From contig JAHJRU010000134.1 in NCBI GenBank assembly GCA_018830745.1, forward strand, positions 1 through 7,477: a stretch of 7,477 bases of DNA. Reading direction: 5' to 3'. Both the position numbers and the translations under genes were made by a program. A model generated the notes under the pieces. The model ran no database searches, had not been told where the DNA came from, and saw only the letters and a list, made by a program, of their open reading frames with translations. Of this stretch, positions 1-6,135 are shown in pieces (within the stretch, counting starts at the first letter, position 1; each line of letters starts with the position of its first letter). Source of the DNA: Chloroflexota bacterium (GTDB lineage: Bacteria > Chloroflexota > Dehalococcoidia > Dehalococcoidales > JAHJRU01).

Positions 1-93
1 AAAGTAAGGGATTTCCCTGGTATAGTTTGGGTGATTTCCTGTAGTGAATTGAATACTTCTATTGATGCAGCCCGACGCGGTGGAATTATATAG
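1..93 (+). CDS. C-terminal end of an upstream gene, receiver-like fragment (partial)
   Basis: Frame 1 is open from the window edge to a TAG at 91-93, giving 30 residues. The other two forward frames close earlier. The peptide contains FPGIVWVIS, then AARRGGII and stop. This resembles the stretch of the next gene's receiver domain that reads YPGVAVVAL and later AVKSGAA (about residues 75-101), allowing a two-residue gap. In receiver domains this is the beta4 strand, the alpha4 helix and the glycine turn before beta5. If the likeness is real, the upstream protein stops before beta5-alpha5 and has no DNA-binding domain. It would then be a truncated regulator or a remnant of a duplication. The match is short and judged by eye, so another alpha/beta fold is possible. 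The start lies outside the window. Confidence 0.4.
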   Translation, partial: KVRDFPGIVWVISCSELNTSIDAARRGGII

Positions 94-109
94 TGGGTCT
101 ATATTCCAC
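80..109. promoter_or_regulatory. Imperfect dyad upstream of the response regulator (possible operator)
   Basis: GTGGAAT at 80-86 is the exact reverse complement of ATTCCAC at 103-109. After skipping T87, ATA (88-90) also pairs with TAT (100-102). The arms enclose a nine-base centre at 91-99. The right arm contains TATATT (100-105), a possible -10 element, though I see no convincing -35. No T-run follows, so it does not look like an intrinsic terminator for the upstream frame. Its place about 40 bp before the start of a LuxR-type regulator suggests a binding site, perhaps for autoregulation. That role is inference. Confidence 0.4.
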
Positions 110-149
110 TAAGGGTTGCCAGTAACTTAGCCGGATAACTGTAAACAAA

Positions 150-869
150 ATGAAACAGTTGACAGTCTTTATAGCTGACAATCAACCTATTTTTCGTCAG
201 GGGCTTCGTCAGGTCTTATCACCGTACAGCCACATTGAGGTGATAGGGGAGTGCGATCTTACCCAGGATGTCTGTAATATCGTGGGGAGCCTTTCGCCGG
301 ATGTGGCATTGGTAGAGGTTACTCCTTTCTCCCGGGACGGATTTGGCATTGTGCGGCAAATTGCCGTACGCTATCCGGGCGTGGCGGTGGTGGCGCTGTC
401 TTCTTCACCCAACGACGACCAGCTTTTTCAGGCTGTCAAGTCTGGCGCAGCCGCTTTAGTGGGTAGAAATATTATACCCGGTGAGCTGGTTGATATCCTG
501 TTACGCGTTGGTCGGGGGGAGCGTCCCATAGATTTGAATTTATTGGATAGACCGAACACCGCTCTTGAAGTAATTAATCTGTTTCGGCATATGGCTCTGA
601 GAGACAGAGGAGCGCTGTTAACACCGCTTAGCCCGCGAGAGTTAGAAATCCTGGGGTATGTGGCCAACGGTTATGCCAACAAGCGTATTGCCATTATCCT
701 TGAACTCAGTGCGCAGACAATTAAGAACCACCTGACTTCTATCCTGCGTAAGCTGGACGCCAATGACCGCACGCAGGCGGTAGTATTGGCGGTACGAAAG
801 GGGTGGCTCAGTTTAGGCGGATTTGCCGGAAAGCGAGAAGAGGGGCAGTTGCATGCCGAGTTGGTTTAG
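150..869 (+). CDS. NarL/FixJ-type response regulator with a degenerate receiver domain
   Basis: This 239-residue protein has a CheY-like receiver (about 4-120), a linker (about 125-157) and a LuxR-type helix-turn-helix (about 158-220). The HTH carries the usual LSPRELEIL start and the recognition segment SAQTIKNHL (187-195), so DNA binding as a transcription factor is well supported. The receiver is unusual. The phospho-acceptor position in the PDVALVEV segment is Glu56 instead of Asp. The acidic pair near the N-terminus is Asp10-Asn11 instead of Asp-Asp. The usual Lys after the GAxG turn appears to be Arg106. Ordinary Asp phosphorylation is therefore unlikely, and output may be constitutive or controlled by a ligand or partner. 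The ATG at 150 is the first start after an in-frame stop at 123-125, and no clear Shine-Dalgarno precedes it. An extra tail of about 18 residues follows the HTH. The next gene begins 58 bp downstream on the same strand. Confidence 0.88.
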   Translation: MKQLTVFIADNQPIFRQGLRQVLSPYSHIEVIGECDLTQDVCNIVGSLSPDVALVEVTPFSRDGFGIVRQIAVRYPGVAVVALSSSPNDDQLFQAVKSGAAALVGRNIIPGELVDILLRVGRGERPIDLNLLDRPNTALEVINLFRHMALRDRGALLTPLSPRELEILGYVANGYANKRIAIILELSAQTIKNHLTSILRKLDANDRTQAVVLAVRKGWLSLGGFAGKREEGQLHAELV

Positions 870-927
870 ATACGAATCCCGGCGTGGTTGCGCCAGTAGA
901 GAAGGCGAAAAAGAATAGAGGTGCCAT

Positions 928-1260
928 TTGATTAACTCCGCAATTCAGTCCCAAGAGAGTCGACTGTTCAAGGTACTTTTGGGAACGTTAATTGCCCTGG
1001 TCGTCGCCGATGGCATAATAAGCGAGTTTCTCATAACTAACGGGGCGGCTCGCGAAGGGAATCCTTTGTTGCAGACATGGATAGGCGATGACATGTTTTT
1101 GCCTATAAAGCTATTAGGCGTGTTTTTAGCTGCGGTATGTCTGTCTTATATAGGCAGAAACAACGCCAAATTATCCTTGATATGCACCACGTCCTTTGTG
1201 GGAGTGTACACGGTTGTGGTCTACTGGAGCCTGTCAATCGTTCTTTATACGCAACTGTAG
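928..1260 (+). CDS. Small membrane protein, DUF5658-like
   Basis: This 110-residue protein has three predicted membrane helices (about 14-36, 57-75 and 83-106). It carries spaced conserved-looking residues: Asp28 inside helix 1, Gly39, the segment REGNPLL (42-48) and Lys61 at the head of helix 2. The D...G..E.NPL...K pattern is what I associate with DUF5658 membrane proteins, whose function is unknown. The assignment is from memory of the pattern. The start is TTG at 928, chosen because AGAGGTG (917-923) is a plausible ribosome site a few bases upstream and no better in-frame start exists nearby. The next Met (56) would remove helix 1. The gene follows the response regulator by 58 bp with no terminator that I can see, so co-transcription is likely. 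It ends 24 bp before the convergent phosphofructokinase gene. Confidence 0.7.
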   Translation: MINSAIQSQESRLFKVLLGTLIALVVADGIISEFLITNGAAREGNPLLQTWIGDDMFLPIKLLGVFLAAVCLSYIGRNNAKLSLICTTSFVGVYTVVVYWSLSIVLYTQL

Positions 1261-1284
1261 ATTTTCATGTAGCCACATTAGGGT

Positions 1285-2256
1285 TTATTTGGCTAATACG
1301 CGGGCCAGTTCCAACAACCTCAGGTCCAGTTTTTTCTTGCGGCTAACTGCTTCAGCCAGCGGTGTGGCACCAATGGCACCTTTGACCAGGCCCAGCAATA
1401 TCCCGTGTTCCCCCTTGACCAGGTAATCAGTGGCGGCGGCTCCCAGCCGGGTGCCGAGCAATCGGTCGTAGGCAGTAGGTTCGCCGCCTCTCTGTACATG
1501 GCCGAGGATGGTTGCCCTTAATTCAAAGCCCAGGCGGCCGCGATGCTTTTCGAAGTAGTGAGACAGCTTTTCGGCATTATACTCGGCACCTTCAGCCACG
1601 ACAATTATCCCGTGAGCTTTACCTCGTCCATAGGCAGCGCGTAGTTCGGCTGCCATGGCTTCGGGGTCTGTCTCTACCTCTGGTATGACTATGACCTCGG
1701 CACCGCCGGCGATACCAGCCATCAGGGCGAGGTAGCCGCAGTCACGGCCCATGACCTCGACGATAAAGGCTCGCTGGTGGGATGAGGCGGTGACTTTCAG
1801 CCGGTCTATGGCATCCAGGGCGATGTTTAAGGCAGTGTCCACCCCAATGGTTATTTCCGAGCCGTAGAGGTCGTTGTCTATGGTGGAAGCAATACCAACG
1901 ACCGGGAAGTCCATCTGGGACAGGGCGTGGGCTCCCGTCTGGGAGCCATTACCTCCGATAACGACCAGGGCATCAATGCTGTGCTGGCGCAGCGTCCTCA
2001 GTGCTTTGAGGCGACCCTCCTCGGTCATGAATTCGGGACAGCGGCTGCTGCCCAGCATGGTGCCGCCCTGTTGCAGGATGCCACCTACATCCCGAGCCTC
2101 CAGCGGTATTACATTGTCGGAGCAAAGACCAACATAACCGTGACGGACACCGATAATATCCCAGCCCTTGTCCAGCCCCGTCCGCACTACGGCTCTTATG
2201 GCGGCGTTCATACCGGGGGCATCGCCCCCGCTGGTTATTACTGCAATGCGTTTCAT
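1285..2256 (-). CDS. pfkA: 6-phosphofructokinase, ATP-type (glycolysis)
   Basis: This cytoplasmic enzyme phosphorylates fructose 6-phosphate to fructose 1,6-bisphosphate, the committed step of glycolysis. The 323 residues match the usual bacterial PfkA length, and numbering runs almost in step with the E. coli enzyme. Visible motifs are SGGDAPGMN (9-17) for nucleotide binding, GGTMLGSSR (64-72) and TIDND (125-129) with catalytic base Asp127. Further ones are SSHQR (158-162), VMGR (168-171), Glu222 and GHVQRGG (252-258). Effector-site residues known from E. coli PfkA also appear: Arg21, Arg25, Glu187, Arg211 and Lys213, with Lys at 154. Gly104 points to ATP over pyrophosphate. Two positions are unusual: Asn103 in GGNGS, where Asp is canonical and binds magnesium, and Ser124 before TIDND, where ATP enzymes usually have Gly and pyrophosphate enzymes Lys. 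The ATG is preceded by AAGGAGG (complement of 2261-2267) at good spacing. The gene is monocistronic or follows the AT-rich gene at 2398-3207. Confidence 0.96.
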   Translation of the reverse strand: MKRIAVITSGGDAPGMNAAIRAVVRTGLDKGWDIIGVRHGYVGLCSDNVIPLEARDVGGILQQGGTMLGSSRCPEFMTEEGRLKALRTLRQHSIDALVVIGGNGSQTGAHALSQMDFPVVGIASTIDNDLYGSEITIGVDTALNIALDAIDRLKVTASSHQRAFIVEVMGRDCGYLALMAGIAGGAEVIVIPEVETDPEAMAAELRAAYGRGKAHGIIVVAEGAEYNAEKLSHYFEKHRGRLGFELRATILGHVQRGGEPTAYDRLLGTRLGAAATDYLVKGEHGILLGLVKGAIGATPLAEAVSRKKKLDLRLLELARVLAK

Positions 2257-2311
2257 ATAGCCTCCTTGGCCGGCAGAGTGTTCGTTATTTATGAACCAGT
2301 TGGATTACTTC

Positions 2312-2340
2312 AATTTAGCCCTCATTGACGGGGCTGTCAA
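2312..2340 (-). promoter_or_regulatory. Sigma70-like promoter for pfkA
   Basis: On the minus strand a perfect -35 TTGACA (complement of 2335-2340) is followed after exactly 17 bases by TAAATT (complement of 2312-2317), a four-of-six match to the -10 consensus. It lies about 55 bp before the pfkA start and points at it. This implies that pfkA has its own promoter and does not rely on the gene upstream. Confidence 0.6.
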
Positions 2341-2341
2341 T
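2317..2341. repeat. Overlapping inverted repeats inside the pfkA promoter
   Basis: ATTGAC at 2324-2329 and GTCAAT at 2336-2341 form a perfect 6-bp inverted repeat with a six-base centre, and its right arm covers most of the -35 box. A second pair, AGCCC at 2317-2321 and GGGCT at 2331-2335, overlaps it. A regulator bound here would compete with RNA polymerase. Alternatively, the second pair could fold weakly in the transcript of the AT-rich gene, but no T-run follows, so it is a poor terminator. Confidence 0.35.
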
Positions 2342-2397
2342 ACCCAAGCTTTGCATAGTGCTGTAAGTAATCAAACATCTTCTGTTAGGCAATGTGT

Positions 2398-3207
2398 TCA
2401 TGCTGGGTAAAACAGCAATTCTTCATCTCTAACTTCTACAACAAAATCCCTTGAAACCGCCTTCATATTTTGCCCAGTAACACACAAGGTGAGCGTATTA
2501 GCCTTTTGCTTTTCAATATCAATTTCAGAACGAACAATGTTTTGGTCGGTTATCTTTTCAAGCTTGAACTGCTGTGCATGCATATGCTCTTGATAGTTCG
2601 TATAGTAATGAATTCCTAACTTGTTTTTTTCTCGGGGATTCCAGCTGACTACTTCAATGAATTTTGTCACTTCACCAGGATTCACATTGAAATTTGGAGA
2701 CTCTCCAAATCGGCTCTCTGCGGGATTAAGTGGAGAACCACTATTAGAGTTTCTCTTACCATTAATATGAGTTAGAAACACACGCACATCATTTACTGTC
2801 TTCATTGAAGTAGCTTTGACACCCACCATACAGACCATAATTCCTGATAATCTAGGCTTTACGAATTGGTCGGTGTTTTCAACAATCAACTCAATATGCT
2901 GTAACTCCAAATCCCCTACTTTATCAGCCTTTTCTTTGTATAGATTGTAGGGTCTTTTCCACATGACAATCCCAACTATAGTGACAAACGCACCTAACGG
3001 TAGTAGCCAAGCGAAGTCATTCACGAGCCACCCCCATTTAAAATCAAGTAATTTCTGCCACCATGCGGGATTAGCCAAACTGACAATGCCCAAAGCGATG
3101 AGTAAGAATAAGGCGATACCACTTGCAAAACGGAGACCCCCACGAAATGCAAATTTGAAACATTCCCACCAAAACCCTTTGGTCGTTTTGATTTGCTGGC
3201 TGTCCAT
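2398..3207 (-). CDS. Hypothetical protein with two membrane helices and a soluble C-terminal domain, AT-rich gene
   Basis: I do not recognise this 269-residue protein. The basic N-terminus (1-26) is followed by membrane helices at about 27-45 and 65-83, joined by a short Trp-rich loop. A basic segment KRPYNLYKEK (84-93) comes next. By the positive-inside rule both ends are cytoplasmic. The remaining 170 residues or so alternate hydrophobic and polar positions in strand-like runs, with phrases such as NVNPGEVTKFIEVV. This suggests a beta-rich, possibly Ig-like domain, which is inference. The gene is visibly poorer in G+C than its neighbours and richer in Lys and Asn codons, which hints at separate acquisition. 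The ATG at 3207 is the only usual start between the upstream in-frame stop (3247-3249) and the first helix, and it has no good Shine-Dalgarno. The gene is divergent from the UPF0182 gene and lies 141 bp upstream of pfkA on the same strand. Function unknown. Confidence 0.75.
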   Translation of the reverse strand: MDSQQIKTTKGFWWECFKFAFRGGLRFASGIALFLLIALGIVSLANPAWWQKLLDFKWGWLVNDFAWLLPLGAFVTIVGIVMWKRPYNLYKEKADKVGDLELQHIELIVENTDQFVKPRLSGIMVCMVGVKATSMKTVNDVRVFLTHINGKRNSNSGSPLNPAESRFGESPNFNVNPGEVTKFIEVVSWNPREKNKLGIHYYTNYQEHMHAQQFKLEKITDQNIVRSEIDIEKQKANTLTLCVTGQNMKAVSRDFVVEVRDEELLFYPA

Positions 3208-3214
3208 GCCATCA

Positions 3215-3242
3215 ATTCTATCACTTCCACCGAGTTTCGCAA
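3215..3242 (-). promoter_or_regulatory. Promoter for the AT-rich gene, possibly giving a leaderless mRNA
   Basis: On the minus strand TTGCGA (complement of 3237-3242) and TAGAAT (complement of 3215-3220) are separated by 16 bases. They match the -35 and -10 consensus at four and five of six positions. Only seven bases separate the -10 from the ATG at 3207, so transcription would begin at or next to the start codon. This agrees with the lack of a ribosome binding site there. Confidence 0.4.
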
Positions 3243-3273
3243 CAGGTCACTGTGGAGTTTGCCTCGGTTCCTG

Positions 3274-3282
3274 TGTTAAAAT
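3274..3282 (+). promoter_or_regulatory. Extended -10 promoter for the UPF0182 gene
   Basis: TGT followed by TAAAAT at 3277-3282 fits the extended -10 form TGnTATAAT with five of six core matches. It lies 67 bp before the preferred start of the UPF0182 gene. I see no good -35 at normal spacing, which extended -10 promoters can tolerate. With the opposing promoter at 3215-3242 it would form a compact divergent control region. Confidence 0.4.
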
Positions 3283-3348
3283 CTCCTTAGAGGTTGGAGA
3301 AAGAAAGTTTGGCTGGCATTGATTTAGCCGGGCTTGGGGGTGAGAGAA

Positions 3349-6135
3349 ATGAGTCAATTTGGTCGAGACTGGCAACGCTGGTTTCCAGAGGATAAGGGCA
3401 AAGAGACGGCGCCGCCAACGGTCAGCAGGGGAACGGCAACCATATTCTTCATACTCGGTGGTGTTTTAGCCCTGTTTATTCTCTTAAGCGTAACCAAGGG
3501 ATTCTATACCGACTGGCTCTGGTTCAGCAGTCTGGATTACGGCAGTGTCTTCACCACTATCCTGAAGACCAGGCTGGCGGTGTTCTTCATAGCGGCTTTG
3601 GTCTTTGCCGTCTTGTTCCTGGGAAATTTAGTGCTGGCAACACGTTTGGTTCCCAAAAGCGCGTCAAGTTTTTGGCCTTGGAGTATCATGCGCCCGGTTC
3701 AGCGCATATTCCAGTGGGTTGTTCTCCTGGGCACGGCTTTTCTCAGTCTAATCTTCGGGCTGGTGGCTCAGGGTAGCTGGCTGGTAGTGCTTCGTTTCCT
3801 CAACGGGCAGCCCTTTGGTGTCACTGACCCGGTTTTTAATGAGGAGGTCGGTTTCTACGTTTTCTCCCTGCCTTTTCAGCAGATGGTGCGTGGCTGGTTC
3901 ATGGGGGCGTTGATAATCACCCTTCTGGGCGTGGCCGGGATGTATCTGCTCAGCTACACCGCGCAGCGGATGCGCTTTGACCTCGACCGGCCGGTTCTGG
4001 CTCATATCGGGGGACTGTTTATAGCTATTCTGGGTCTATTCGCCTGGGGTTACCGCCTGAGCATCTGGGAGCTGGTCTTCTCCCCGCGCGGGGTGGTTTT
4101 CGGCGCCAGCTATGCCGATATGCATGCCAAGTTGCCCGCCCAGTGGATTCTGCTGGTGACGGTGGTAATTTTTATGGGGGTCATTGTAGTTTCGATATTC
4201 CAGCGCAATACCCGCTGGCCCCTTTACGGTATCGGTGGCTGGATAGCCATTTCCATAATAGTGGGGGGGATTTTCCCCAGCCTGGTACAGCGCTTCCAGG
4301 TGGAGCCCAGTGAGCTGGCTCGAGAGAAGCCATACATTGAATATAATATCGAATATACCAGGGAAGCCTTTGGGCTGAGCCGGATTGAGGAGCAGTTATT
4401 TCCGGCTGAGGATTTGCCCACCAGCGAGGATTTTGCCGCCAATGAGGTGACCATCAATAACATCAGGCTTTGGGACCCGCGTCCGTTGAAGGACACCTAT
4501 AATCAGCTTCAGTCCATAAGACTTTATTATGATTTCAATGATGTTGATATTGACCGCTATACCATTGATGGCGATTACCGTCAGGTTATGCTGTCGGCGC
4601 GCGAAATGTCGGCGGAGAAATTGGCCGGGGAGGCGCAGACCTGGGTTAACCGGCGACTGCAATTTACTCATGGCTACGGTCTGGCCATGAGCCCGGTGAA
4701 CGAGGTTACCACTGAGGGGCTGCCGGTGCTGCTGATAAAGGATATACCGCCCAGCAGCGACCTCATGATAGAGCGTCCGCAGATATACTTCGGGGAAAAG
4801 ACCAACGATTACGTCATTGTGAGGACCAATACGCAGGAATTCGACTATCCCAAGGGCAATGAGAATGTCTATGGTGAGTATCAGGGTAAAGGTGGTGTCA
4901 GCATCGGCAGTTTCCTTCGCCGGGTGGTCTATGCCTGGGAGTTTGAAGACTTCAATATCCTTATAAGCAGTGAGATTACGGCGGAAAGCCGGATACTCTA
5001 CTATCGTAATATTCAACAGCGGGTAAACCGCCTGGCACCATTCCTGGAGCTGGACAGTGACCCCTACCTGGTGCTGATGGACGGAAGGTTGTTCTGGATA
5101 CAGGATGCCTATACCACTACAAATCGTTACCCCTATTCCGAACCGCTTGGCCGTGGCCCCAACTATATTCGTAACAGCGTTAAGGCGGTTATCGATGCCT
5201 ACAACGGTGACGTGACCTTCTATGTCACCGAACCGGAGGATGCCCTGATACGGACCTATCAAGCCATCTTCCCCGACCTCTTCGTCTCCGGGGAGGAGAT
5301 GACTGAGTCCTTGCGGGCGCATATCCGCTATCCGGAGGGCATGTTTGATATCCAGGCTGCGGTTTACCAGACCTACCATATGCAGGATGCCCGTGTCTTT
5401 TACAACAAGGAAGACCTCTGGTCCGTGCCCAAGGAGGTCTATGCCGGCAGTGAGCAGCTGGTAGAGCCCTACTATATCATCATGCGCCTGCCCGGTGAGG
5501 AGATGGAGGAGTTCCTGCTTATGTTACCCTTCACGCCGGTAAATAAGAACAATGCCATTGGCTGGCTGGCCGCCCGTTGCGATGGAGATAACTACGGCAA
5601 GCTGCTGGCTTACCGCTTCCCCAAGGAACGTCTGGTTTACGGACCCAGCCAGATGGAAAACCGAATTCAGCAGGATACCGTCATCACCGAGCAGTTTGCC
5701 CTGTGGGGTCGGGGTGGTTCCCGGGTTATCCGTGGCAACCTGCTGCTGATTCCTCTGGGTGATTCCAAGATATATGTGGAGCCGGTCTTTCTCCAGGCAG
5801 AGGCTGGTGGACTTCCCGAGCTGAAGCGGGTTATTGTAGCCGTCGGTGACCAGATAGCCATGAAACCCACTCTGAGGGAGAGCCTCGCCGCCGTCTTTGG
5901 TGTAGTGCCTTTACCCGCTGAACCGCAGCCCCCTACGGTCACGCCACCTGCCCCAACCGAGCCGAAGGAGTCGGTAGCCGCTGACATAGCCGGTCTTATA
6001 GCGGAGGCTCAGGAGCACTATGACCGGGCGCAGCAGCACCTTAAAGATGGTGACTGGACAGGGTATGGACGAGAACTGGATGCTCTAAAGAGGGTGCTTG
6101 ACCGCCTGGCAGAACTCACTCCACAGAATAAATAG
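3349..6135 (+). CDS. UPF0182 family large integral membrane protein
   Basis: The 928 residues match the length and architecture of UPF0182 (COG1615) proteins, whose biochemical role is not established. About seven membrane helices lie at roughly 30-48, 76-100, 119-147, 179-203, 216-237, 266-284 and 290-312. A large soluble region of about 550 residues follows, presumably outside the membrane. Family-like sequence includes GFYTDWLWF after helix 1, the segment EKPYIEYNIEYTREAFGL (about 325-343) and QFTHGYGLAMSPVNE (about 437-452). A Pro-rich linker (about 854-874) leads to a C-terminal helical segment with HLKDGDW, a common ending in this family. I chose ATG 3349 because GGGGTG (3337-3342) sits six bases before it as a ribosome site. 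The frame stays open upstream to TTG 3334 and GTG 3340, but those starts would overlap the ribosome site. Base composition is like pfkA. The gene stands alone, divergent from the AT-rich gene and convergent with the transporter. Confidence 0.93.
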   Translation: MSQFGRDWQRWFPEDKGKETAPPTVSRGTATIFFILGGVLALFILLSVTKGFYTDWLWFSSLDYGSVFTTILKTRLAVFFIAALVFAVLFLGNLVLATRLVPKSASSFWPWSIMRPVQRIFQWVVLLGTAFLSLIFGLVAQGSWLVVLRFLNGQPFGVTDPVFNEEVGFYVFSLPFQQMVRGWFMGALIITLLGVAGMYLLSYTAQRMRFDLDRPVLAHIGGLFIAILGLFAWGYRLSIWELVFSPRGVVFGASYADMHAKLPAQWILLVTVVIFMGVIVVSIFQRNTRWPLYGIGGWIAISIIVGGIFPSLVQRFQVEPSELAREKPYIEYNIEYTREAFGLSRIEEQLFPAEDLPTSEDFAANEVTINNIRLWDPRPLKDTYNQLQSIRLYYDFNDVDIDRYTIDGDYRQVMLSAREMSAEKLAGEAQTWVNRRLQFTHGYGLAMSPVNEVTTEGLPVLLIKDIPPSSDLMIERPQIYFGEKTNDYVIVRTNTQEFDYPKGNENVYGEYQGKGGVSIGSFLRRVVYAWEFEDFNILISSEITAESRILYYRNIQQRVNRLAPFLELDSDPYLVLMDGRLFWIQDAYTTTNRYPYSEPLGRGPNYIRNSVKAVIDAYNGDVTFYVTEPEDALIRTYQAIFPDLFVSGEEMTESLRAHIRYPEGMFDIQAAVYQTYHMQDARVFYNKEDLWSVPKEVYAGSEQLVEPYYIIMRLPGEEMEEFLLMLPFTPVNKNNAIGWLAARCDGDNYGKLLAYRFPKERLVYGPSQMENRIQQDTVITEQFALWGRGGSRVIRGNLLLIPLGDSKIYVEPVFLQAEAGGLPELKRVIVAVGDQIAMKPTLRESLAAVFGVVPLPAEPQPPTVTPPAPTEPKESVAADIAGLIAEAQEHYDRAQQHLKDGDWTGYGRELDALKRVLDRLAELTPQNK

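Noticed and set aside
881..894. Small hairpin GGCG/CGCC between the response regulator and the DUF5658-like gene.
   Set aside because: A four-pair stem without a T-run is not evidence for a terminator, so I kept the two genes as a likely operon.
1270..1295. TAGCCA and TGGCTA inverted repeat with a 14-base loop between the convergent DUF5658-like and pfkA genes, considered as a bidirectional terminator.
   Set aside because: The stem is only six pairs with a large loop and no T-run on either strand, so it is too weak to call.
2384..2390. GTTAGGC, which read on the minus strand is GCCTAAC about 7 bases after the stop of the AT-rich gene, like the start of an integron attC site.
   Set aside because: I find no partner GTTRRRY core within the following 140 bases on that strand, no matching inner arms, no equivalent core before the gene start and no integrase. 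A seven-base degenerate match alone is expected by chance.
4396..5379. Long open frame (327 codons) on the minus strand inside the UPF0182 gene.
   Set aside because: It lies wholly antisense to a well-supported family member, has no recognisable domain and no ribosome site of note, and is explained by the codon bias of the plus-strand gene.
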